NCBI GenBank assembly: GCA_029007645.1 | Contig: JAQXIE010000082.1 | Coordinates: 1-33,242 of the forward strand | Source: Bacteroidales bacterium | GTDB taxonomy: Bacteria; Bacteroidota; Bacteroidia; Bacteroidales; Muribaculaceae | Length of the DNA: 33,242 bases | Direction: 5' to 3' | Part shown: positions 23,941-33,242 of the stretch, piece by piece | How positions within the stretch are numbered: position 1 is the stretch's first letter | How the letters are laid out: each line of letters begins with the position of its first letter | Notes under the pieces: model-generated | Databases searched by the model: none | Told to the model about the DNA's origin: nothing | Seen by the model: only the letters and a program-made list of their open reading frames with translations | Program-made: the position numbers and the translations under genes

Positions 23941-24015
23941 CGTATCGCATATGCAGATCGCACAACAAACTGCGCATGTTTACGGTTATGAATATAGACA
24001 AAATTCCACATTGCT

Positions 24016-26817
24016 ATGTCCCGAAAATCTAAAATTATCAGAACGCTTGAGAATGTCTTGGGCAAGGAGCGTGTTCTTTCAGGGAAGTTGTGGCGGGAGA
24101 TCTACTCGCGCGACGCATCATATTACTCGATAATGCCGGAATGCGTTGTCAGGCCGGAGAACGCCGAACAAGTGCGGGCGGTGATTGCCGCCGCGTCACG
24201 TCAAAAGCTCGGGGTCACTTTCCGCAGCGGAGGCACTTCGCTGTGCGGCCAGTCGCTGGGACAAGGTATTATCTGCGAGCTGCGCACCGATATGAAGCAT
24301 GCGGAAGTCCGCGACGGGGGACGCCGCATCTGGTTCGAGCCGGGGCTGACCGTCAACGACGTCAATCACCTGCTGCGTCCGCATCATCACAAGATCGGTC
24401 CGGATCCGGCATCGTCACGCGCCGCCATGATGGGCGGCGTGCTGGCCAACAACAGCAGCGGCATGGAAGCCGGCGTCCGTCTGAATTCCTATCACACCCT
24501 GCACTCCATAGAATTCATACTGGCCAACGGGCATCGTTACGACACCGCCATCGAGGCCGACCGTAAACGGTTTCTCGATACGGAACGCGACCTGTGCCGG
24601 GGATTGCTCGAAATCCGCCGGGAAATTCTTGAAGACCCCGAAACCCTGAACCGGATCAAACGCAAATACGAGATCAAGAACGTCACCGGCTATGCCATGA
24701 ACTCGCTCGTGGACTTCGACGATCCGGTCGATATCTTCTCGCACCTGCTGATCGGAAGCGAAGGCACACTGGCCTACATCGTCAGCGGCGAGCTCGACAC
24801 GGTGCCTGTCTACGACCATTACAGTTCGGCGATGCTCTACTTCAAGGATGTTACCGCAGCCGGAGCGCAGGCGCACCGTCTGGGGCAGTCCGGCGCTTTA
24901 GCCGTGGAAATGATGGATTATGCCTCGCTCCGCGCCTCTATGCCCGGAGCCGACAGTCTCATGGATGGCGCTACGGCCATGCTTATTGACTACGGCGCCA
25001 ATTCCGACGAGGAACTACTGGACCGCATCCGCTCGCTGGAGCCCGAGCTCAGATCATTGCCGGGACTTCTGCATATGGATTCTTTCACTACAACGGTTGC
25101 CGAACGCGCCAGACTCTGGAACATCCGCGACGGAGTGTTCCCCTGCGTCGGGGGTGCACGCATACCGGGCAATGCGGTAATCCTGGAGGATGTCGTGACC
25201 CATGTCGAGGAACTCGACCGCCTTGTGGAAGGCGTGCAGAGCCTGTTCCGTAAGCATGGTTACAATGGAGCGATCTTCGGTCACGCACGTGATGGAAATA
25301 TCCACCCGCTGATCACTCCGGATCTGGACGATCAGCGCGAGCATGACAATTTCCGCTCCTTTATAGAGGATTTTGTCGACACGGTGCTGAAACTTGACGG
25401 CTCGCTCAAGGGCGAGCATGGCACCGGCCGGGCCATGGCGCCGTTCGTTCCGCGCGAATGGGGCGAGAAAATCTACGGCATGATGCGCAGGGTCAAACAA
25501 CTGGCCGATCCGGGCAACACGTTCAATCCGGGAGTGATCATCAACGATGACCCCGATGCCTTTATCCGTCCGATGAAGACGCATGGACTGTTTGGCGACC
25601 GGTTGGGCTACGACAAAGCCGACCGATGCATCGAGTTCGGCTACTGCGAGCACGTATGCCCCACGCGGTACATCACGCTGACGCCGCGCCAGCGCCTGCA
25701 GGCTTTGCGCATCATGCAGCACAATCCCGATCCGGAGCTCCGCAAGGAGTTCACATATCCGGGCAACGAGACATGCTGCACCGACGGCTCGTGCGAGAAG
25801 GCCTGCCCCATGGGAATCAACACGGCCATTGTCACCGACGCCCTGCGTAACGAGACCAACTCGGCCGTGATGGAGAAAGCCCTGACTTTCGGCGCCAGGA
25901 ATTACGGGGCGTTCGAGACAACGGTGCGCGCCGCCCTGACTGCGGCAGTCGCCACCGGAAAGGTCATCTCTCCCTACCCGATAATGTGGGCAGCCGACTT
26001 CGCACACCGTATATGCCGACTTGCCCCGCACTTCTCCAGGCATTTCCCGATGCCGGCCAGACTGCATTACCGCGAGACGCCCGACCCCGAATGGATCTAT
26101 TTCCCCGCATGTGTGACACGCATTTTCGGCGGGTCCTCGTTGGGCAAGGACGACCTTATCACCGTCGTGTGCCGTCTTGCCGACCGTGCCGGGCTCCGAC
26201 TGTCGGTACCGCGCGACGTCCACGGTCTCTGCTGCTCGCAGATATGGGAACACAAGGGAGATACTGAGGGTCAACGGATCGTGGCCAATCAGGCTGTCAG
26301 CGAGTTCTACCGTCTCACCGACTCGGGGCGCATTCCGCTGCTGTGCGACACCACGTCGTGCACGCACACGCTCCTGACATTGCGCCATGACGAACTGCTC
26401 ACGCCCGAAAATAATCGGAAATACAAATCGTTGCGCATCGTGGACATATGCCAGTGGCTTTGCGACGAGATTCTGACGCGCATCGACGTGGTCAATCCGA
26501 AAGGCTCGATACTGCTGCATCCCACCTGTGCCTCGCGGCTCGATGGCATGGACAAGTATCTGATGAAGATAGCCGAAAAATGCGCGCGCGAAGTGACTGA
26601 GCCCTACTCGGCCCATTGTTGCGGCGCCGGAGGCGACCGTGGATTCATTTTCCCGCAGGTGGCCAAAGCCGCTGTGCGCGATGAACGCAAGGAAATCGGA
26701 GACCGGCAGTTCGACGGCTGTTACTCGCTGGCCCGGACCTGCGAAATCTCCATGATGGATTCAATCGACCGTCCCTACGAGTCGATAGTTTACCTTGTGG
26801 ACGAAACCACCCGCTGA
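24016..26817 (+). CDS. Fused FAD-binding/Fe-S 2-hydroxyacid dehydrogenase
   Basis: This 933-residue oxidoreductase combines what are GlcD-like and GlcF-like subunits elsewhere, resembling D-lactate or D-2-hydroxyglutarate dehydrogenases of the YdiJ type. The FAD_binding_4 domain is at about 41-180 (RSGGTSLCGQS at 70-80, GPDPASSRAAMMGGVLANNSSG). An FAD-oxidase C-terminal domain follows to about 515 (GHARDGNIHPLI, GEHGTGR, NPGVI). Two 4Fe-4S clusters use Cys538/544/548 (CIEFGYCEHVCP) and Cys587/588/593/597 (CCTDGSCEKACP). Two cysteine-rich CCG motifs are at 739-740 and 868-869. It would oxidise a 2-hydroxyacid and pass electrons to quinone or an electron carrier. The substrate is not fixed by the sequence. 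It ends two bases before a convergent gene. Confidence 0.92.
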   Translation: MSRKSKIIRTLENVLGKERVLSGKLWREIYSRDASYYSIMPECVVRPENAEQVRAVIAAASRQKLGVTFRSGGTSLCGQSLGQGIICELRTDMKHAEVRDGGRRIWFEPGLTVNDVNHLLRPHHHKIGPDPASSRAAMMGGVLANNSSGMEAGVRLNSYHTLHSIEFILANGHRYDTAIEADRKRFLDTERDLCRGLLEIRREILEDPETLNRIKRKYEIKNVTGYAMNSLVDFDDPVDIFSHLLIGSEGTLAYIVSGELDTVPVYDHYSSAMLYFKDVTAAGAQAHRLGQSGALAVEMMDYASLRASMPGADSLMDGATAMLIDYGANSDEELLDRIRSLEPELRSLPGLLHMDSFTTTVAERARLWNIRDGVFPCVGGARIPGNAVILEDVVTHVEELDRLVEGVQSLFRKHGYNGAIFGHARDGNIHPLITPDLDDQREHDNFRSFIEDFVDTVLKLDGSLKGEHGTGRAMAPFVPREWGEKIYGMMRRVKQLADPGNTFNPGVIINDDPDAFIRPMKTHGLFGDRLGYDKADRCIEFGYCEHVCPTRYITLTPRQRLQALRIMQHNPDPELRKEFTYPGNETCCTDGSCEKACPMGINTAIVTDALRNETNSAVMEKALTFGARNYGAFETTVRAALTAAVATGKVISPYPIMWAADFAHRICRLAPHFSRHFPMPARLHYRETPDPEWIYFPACVTRIFGGSSLGKDDLITVVCRLADRAGLRLSVPRDVHGLCCSQIWEHKGDTEGQRIVANQAVSEFYRLTDSGRIPLLCDTTSCTHTLLTLRHDELLTPENNRKYKSLRIVDICQWLCDEILTRIDVVNPKGSILLHPTCASRLDGMDKYLMKIAEKCAREVTEPYSAHCCGAGGDRGFIFPQVAKAAVRDERKEIGDRQFDGCYSLARTCEISMMDSIDRPYESIVYLVDETTR

Positions 26818-26819
26818 AA

Positions 26820-27554
26820 TCAGTCTACGATCCGCTCGGCCACGGCCAGGTCCTCGACAGTGTCGATTTCGTACCAGCGGTGGCCCAGCGCCGAGATGCC
26901 CTTCAGCGATATCTGGCCCGAAGCGGTCATTTCGCAGAGCACCTGCTCGTAATAGTCGTTGCGGCCTTTGGCCTCCATGTAGGCATTGATACTGGGCAGA
27001 TAACTGTCGGTCAGAAATTTGCGGCTGAATTTATAGATGTTGACCGTCTTATAATATTTGGGGCAGTCCTCCTTGTGGAAATTCTTTTTAGGAATGAACG
27101 AGGTGATGTTGTTGTCGGCGTCCATCGTCACCATCGTTCCGTCGTTCCAGGTCTCGTAGGGTGAAACCAGAGCGGCGTTCTCGGCCGGCGACTCAATCAG
27201 GTCGCGCAGCATGTCGATGTCGATCACCAGATCCGACTCAAGCAGCAATGTGTCGTCGAGGCGCATCCATTCGTTGGCAAGCCATAGCGAATAGATATTG
27301 TTGGTGGTATCGAAAATCGGATTGTCGACAAACTGCATGTCCATATCCTGATAACGGTTAGCGAGGTAGTTGCGCAGCCGGTCACCCTCGTAACCGACCA
27401 CAACGATGATGCGCCGTATTCCGGATTGCCTGAGTTGGCAGATCATGCGGTCGATCAGCCTGACGCCGTTGACCGGCACCATGCATTTCGCATCGTTTTC
27501 TGTCAAATTTCCCAAGCGACTGCCCATTCCCGCCGCCAATATTACTGCCTGCAT
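26820..27554 (-). CDS. LicC-like sugar/choline-phosphate nucleotidyltransferase
   Basis: This 244-residue NTP-transferase has LAAGMGSRL at residues 6-14, followed by Lys23 in KCMVPVNG, the signature of nucleotide binding. Further segments are VVVGYEGDRLRNYL, NPIFDTTNNIYSLWLAN (as in LicC) and the metal Asp in LLLESDLVID. The C-terminal region has NDYYEQVL and RWYEIDTVEDLAVAE, also seen in LicC-type enzymes. With licD 27 bases upstream in the same direction, it probably makes the CDP-activated alcohol (CDP-choline or similar) that LicD transfers. No choline kinase or choline transporter is visible, so the donor could differ. Confidence 0.85.
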   Translation of the reverse strand: MQAVILAAGMGSRLGNLTENDAKCMVPVNGVRLIDRMICQLRQSGIRRIIVVVGYEGDRLRNYLANRYQDMDMQFVDNPIFDTTNNIYSLWLANEWMRLDDTLLLESDLVIDIDMLRDLIESPAENAALVSPYETWNDGTMVTMDADNNITSFIPKKNFHKEDCPKYYKTVNIYKFSRKFLTDSYLPSINAYMEAKGRNDYYEQVLCEMTASGQISLKGISALGHRWYEIDTVEDLAVAERIVD

Positions 27555-27581
27555 AATTAAGAGCCTATCATAAAACGGTTT

Positions 27582-28379
27582 CTAATAGCTGCCGAAGTCC
27601 ACTTTCAAGACATGCTTGATCACCCTGTCACGCTCCGGCGGCAACTGCATGTAGTCGCCATAGGTCTGCGTGAGAAACTTGTGGTTCTCGGCTGCTACCG
27701 GCAACTCCAGTCCCTCGAAATTACGAGTCGCCGGGGTCCCGAACACATCGGCATCGAAAAAACAACCGCGGAAACGGACATTGTTGCCGAAACGCGCCAC
27801 TTTGCCTGTTTTCTTATCCGTGTATCTGTAAACCACCCATTCGCAGAGATTGTTTATAGGTTTAATTCTCAGCAGATTGGATGCAAACAACATAACCTTC
27901 TTCAGCATCGAATCCGTGGCATATCCCTTGAGACGCAGCGAGTTGCTGATCAACATCTTGTCGCAGAAATACTGCAGACGCCGACCGATCGGGCTTAAGG
28001 AAGCATTGGTGATCCGGAATATGTCAATGAATATTCCGCGGTTTTCACGGGCTATGCCGCTCCATTCGCCGGCATCCTCGATATAGGTGCCTTTAAGCCG
28101 CAGCTTGCTAAAGCCGGACGGCCAGTCCTTAAGTCCCTCCTGCACATACCATCTGTCGGAAGGAAGCTCCTCCCTGCAAATCTGCAGGAACCGAAAATAA
28201 TCCGCATCGGGCATCATGATGTCGATGTCGTCATCCCATGGAATGAACCCTCCGTGCCTCTCCGCGCCTATTGCCGTACCTCCGCTGAGATAGTATGTTA
28301 TCCCATGACGGCGACACAGTGCGTCAATTTCTTTTATAATCAGAAGCAGCACCTGCTGAAGATGCTTCAGGTCATCCAT
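27582..28379 (-). CDS. licD: LicD-family phosphotransferase
   Basis: This 265-residue enzyme transfers a phospho-alcohol (phosphorylcholine in the founding members) from its CDP form to a sugar of a surface glycan. The nucleotidyltransferase-fold motif is clear: YYLSGGTAIGAERHGGFIPWDDDIDIMMP, with Asp49, Asp50, Asp51 and Asp53 around Trp48. The rest includes GIFIDIFRITNAS and the C-terminal QTYGDYMQLPPERDR, as in other LicD proteins. It is the first gene of the minus-strand pair with the LicC-like protein, with a candidate promoter 50 bases upstream. The group transferred is inferred. Confidence 0.9.
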   Translation of the reverse strand: MDDLKHLQQVLLLIIKEIDALCRRHGITYYLSGGTAIGAERHGGFIPWDDDIDIMMPDADYFRFLQICREELPSDRWYVQEGLKDWPSGFSKLRLKGTYIEDAGEWSGIARENRGIFIDIFRITNASLSPIGRRLQYFCDKMLISNSLRLKGYATDSMLKKVMLFASNLLRIKPINNLCEWVVYRYTDKKTGKVARFGNNVRFRGCFFDADVFGTPATRNFEGLELPVAAENHKFLTQTYGDYMQLPPERDRVIKHVLKVDFGSY

Positions 28380-28429
28380 GCAACTCTAACGGAATTAAGT
28401 CAGGTTATGTGTTTTTTATTTACAAAATG

Positions 28430-28437
28430 CAAAATTA
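28430..28437 (-). promoter_or_regulatory. Candidate -7 box for licD
   Basis: On the minus strand this reads TAATTTTG, matching TAnnTTTG, and would give a leader of about 45 bases. The expected -33 TTTG is missing; the nearest TTG is six to seven bases too far upstream. Confidence 0.4.
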
Positions 28438-28620
28438 ACTATATTTTTCCGTAATTACTAATCCAAGAATCATTTAGTCCCAATAAATTTCAACTTCGGC
28501 CCTCACGCAGCCCCAATTCACACAGCAGCAAGCATACAGAAAACCTCCTGAAAAGGCCACATTCATATACAATTGCATGGATATTCAGAGGAATGGTGGG
28601 CATATTATTGCGAATTTTGT

Positions 28621-28628
28621 TAACTTTG
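28621..28628 (+). promoter_or_regulatory. Candidate -7 box for metF
   Basis: TAACTTTG matches TAnnTTTG and lies 18 bases before the metF ATG. The -33 region is not a good match. I see no B12 box or SAM-riboswitch core in the gap 28438-28620. Confidence 0.5.
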
Positions 28629-28646
28629 CAGCTAAAATTTTTATAC

Positions 28647-29603
28647 ATGGAGAGTGTAGCGTCATTTTTGGCATCGGAGCATCCGACCGCGTTTTCATTC
28701 GAAATACTTCCGCCGCTGCGCGGCAAGAGCATCAGCGGCACGTATGCCGACATCGCGAAACTGATGGAATTCGGTCCGGCATACATCAACATTACGACTC
28801 ACCGCAACGAGGTGAGTTATCGCGACATGGGTGGTGGAATGTTCCGCGAGGTGACCTCACAGCGGCGTCCCGGCACCGTGGCCATCGCCGCCGCTATCCG
28901 CGAACGATTCGGTGTGAGGCCTGTTCCCCATCTGATTTGTGGTGAATACACACGTCGCGAGATCGAGGACCAGCTCATCGACCTCTCCTACCTGGGAATC
29001 ACCGACATTCTGGTGCTTCGAGGCGATCGCGGAGGCAACGCTCCGACTTTCTGCGCCGTTCCCGACGGACATGGCCACGCCGACTCGCTGGTGAGCCAGG
29101 TCGTGGATTTCAATCAGGGCATCATGGCCGACGGCTCCAGGACGGCACCCGAGGAAGTGCCGATCACCTTCGGAGTGGCCGGTTACCCCGAGAAGCATGA
29201 GGAGGCCATGAACGCCGACATCGACATGGCCAATCTCAAGGCAAAGGTCGACAAAGGCGCTTCATACATCGTGACCCAGATGTTCTTCGACAATGAGCGC
29301 TATTTCGATTTCGTGCGCCGCGCTCGTCAGGCCGGAATCACCGTACCCATTGTTCCCGGCATCAAACCGCTCACATCCCTGCGCCAGATGATGATGCTGC
29401 CGCGCATCTTCCATATCGATCTGCCGCAGGAACTCGCCTCGCGCCTGCTGGAATGCAAATCCGATGACGACGTGCGTGAAACCGGCGTGGAATGGGGCAT
29501 CCGCCAGGCACGCGAACTCAAGGATGCCTGCGTGCCGAGCATCCACTTCTATTCCATGCACGCCACCAACAGCGTGGCTCGCATAGCCCGCGAAGTTTAT
29601 TAG
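28647..29603 (+). CDS. metF: 5,10-methylenetetrahydrofolate reductase
   Basis: This 318-residue FAD enzyme reduces 5,10-methylene-THF to 5-methyl-THF, the methyl donor for MetH. I take the ATG at 28647 because the protein then starts in family register (MESVASFLASEHPTAFSFEILPPLRG). The longer open frame upstream would begin before the candidate -7 box. The TIM-barrel motifs are present: SFEILPPL with catalytic Glu19, TDILVLRGDRGG, VAGYPEKHEEA, ASYIVTQMFFDNERYFDFV and IVPGIKPLTS. It lies directly upstream of metH in the same orientation. The stop codon overlaps the start of a TIR-like sequence (29603-29617). Confidence 0.95.
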   Translation: MESVASFLASEHPTAFSFEILPPLRGKSISGTYADIAKLMEFGPAYINITTHRNEVSYRDMGGGMFREVTSQRRPGTVAIAAAIRERFGVRPVPHLICGEYTRREIEDQLIDLSYLGITDILVLRGDRGGNAPTFCAVPDGHGHADSLVSQVVDFNQGIMADGSRTAPEEVPITFGVAGYPEKHEEAMNADIDMANLKAKVDKGASYIVTQMFFDNERYFDFVRRARQAGITVPIVPGIKPLTSLRQMMMLPRIFHIDLPQELASRLLECKSDDDVRETGVEWGIRQARELKDACVPSIHFYSMHATNSVARIAREVY

Positions 29604-29617
29604 AGCTTGTACCTTAA
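29603..29617 (+). repeat. Solo half-end resembling the 6304-6684 TIR
   Basis: GAGCTTGTACCTTAA matches 14 of the first 15 bases of the terminal repeat of the 6304-6684 element and, like it, begins at a stop codon (here the G of TAG). The match ends there, and no opposite end is visible. It is either a decayed element end or a shared post-gene sequence. Confidence 0.45.
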
Positions 29618-29663
29618 GATGACAGCATTTTCAAATATCCGCGGCACCGGGTTCCTCCGGGCC

Positions 29664-33095
<3,432 letters not shown>

Positions 33096-33111
33096 GTTCT
33101 GAATTATTACT

Positions 33112-33242
33112 GTCCGCTAAACTTTTTGAGTCACTATAAAATTAGGGCTGGCACCTATTGCAGGAGTCAGCCCTAAATGGTTATTTTGGTGTCGCCAAAC
33201 TATCCATTAATAACCATGAGCAAAAGTAGTAATTTCTTCGGA
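33112..33242 (+). mobile_element. Probable left end of an insertion sequence (cut by window)
   Basis: After metH the base composition changes to AT-rich. A hairpin, TTAGGGCTG (33142-33150) with CAGCCCTAA (33168-33176) and inner pairing CCT/AGG, is followed 40 bases later by an ATG opening a new frame. This layout (outer end, hairpin, transposase start) fits IS elements of the IS4 type in Bacteroidales. The outer boundary near 33112 is a guess. The hairpin could instead serve as the metH terminator. Confidence 0.4.
33216..33242 (+). CDS. Start of a gene, possibly IS4-type transposase
   Basis: Only nine codons are in the window (MSKSSNFFG). The beginning resembles IS4-family (DUF4372-containing) transposases, which often start with a short Ser/Phe/Gly stretch like this, but nine residues cannot prove it. 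Confidence 0.3.

Noticed and set aside
25054..26616. 520-residue open frame on the minus strand
   Set aside because: It lies wholly antisense to the FAD/Fe-S dehydrogenase, has no recognisable domain and low-complexity His/Arg/Gly composition, as expected from GC-rich shadow frames.
27546..27575. Possible further TIR end (GAGCCTATCATAAAA) between the LicC-like gene and licD
   Set aside because: It shares only the first four bases and scattered positions with the 6304 repeat, which is not above chance.
28380..28646. Cobalamin or SAM riboswitch before metF-metH
   Set aside because: I looked because MetH uses B12, but found no B12 box or SAM-riboswitch core; the gap is AT-rich with only weak promoter boxes.

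Overview
This window looks like chromosomal DNA of a Bacteroidales bacterium, probably of the Muribaculaceae/S24-7 type. That placement is inferred from protein character and gene order, not from a marker search. The supporting signs are Bacteroidetes-type promoters (TTTG, about 19-20 bases, TAnnTTTG), starts without Shine-Dalgarno sequences, the rpsU-xerC-hpf gene trio, a DUF4421 outer-membrane protein and a DUF4143 ATPase. Most genes are GC-rich for a Bacteroidales; the ATPase island at about 1.9-3.7 kb is visibly AT-richer.

Layout. Bases 1-1118 hold the end of an M24 aminopeptidase, followed by a small tandem palindromic repeat and a gamma-carbonic-anhydrase-like protein (1283-1822). Bases 1823-3663 form an accessory island. 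It contains a diverged second copy of the carbonic anhydrase gene's 3' end, stray hairpins, and an AAA/DUF4143 ATPase bracketed by two near-identical palindromes. A secreted class A acid phosphatase follows on the minus strand. Bases 4572-6303 are the translation-linked block rpsU, xerC, hpf. Immediately after the hpf stop codon lies a 381-bp element with about 35-bp terminal inverted repeats and strong internal secondary structure (6304-6684). Bases 6701-10226 are a tight operon: mltG, a DUF2007 protein, a DUF4421 protein and ribD. A MATE transporter follows.

From 11717 to 28379 the minus strand carries a surface-polysaccharide locus in three blocks. These are licD plus a LicC-like nucleotidyltransferase; a Wzx flippase, WecD, WecE and a GT4 glycosyltransferase; and two GT2 enzymes, an EpsG-type polymerase, a third GT2 and a sugar epimerase. 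The blocks are separated by plus-strand genes: rpoN with an unrecognised membrane/coiled-coil protein, and a fused FAD/Fe-S oxidoreductase. The gene content predicts a lipid-linked repeat unit containing dTDP-Fuc4NAc-derived sugar and a LicD-transferred phospho-substituent. That unit would be flipped by Wzx and polymerised by the EpsG-like protein. No initiating transferase or export apparatus is visible here.

The window ends with metF and metH (5-methyl-THF formation and its use by B12-dependent methionine synthase) and the first codons of what is probably an insertion sequence. The best candidates for something undescribed are the structured TIR element at 6304-6684 and the palindrome-bracketed ATPase cassette with its duplicated gene tail.
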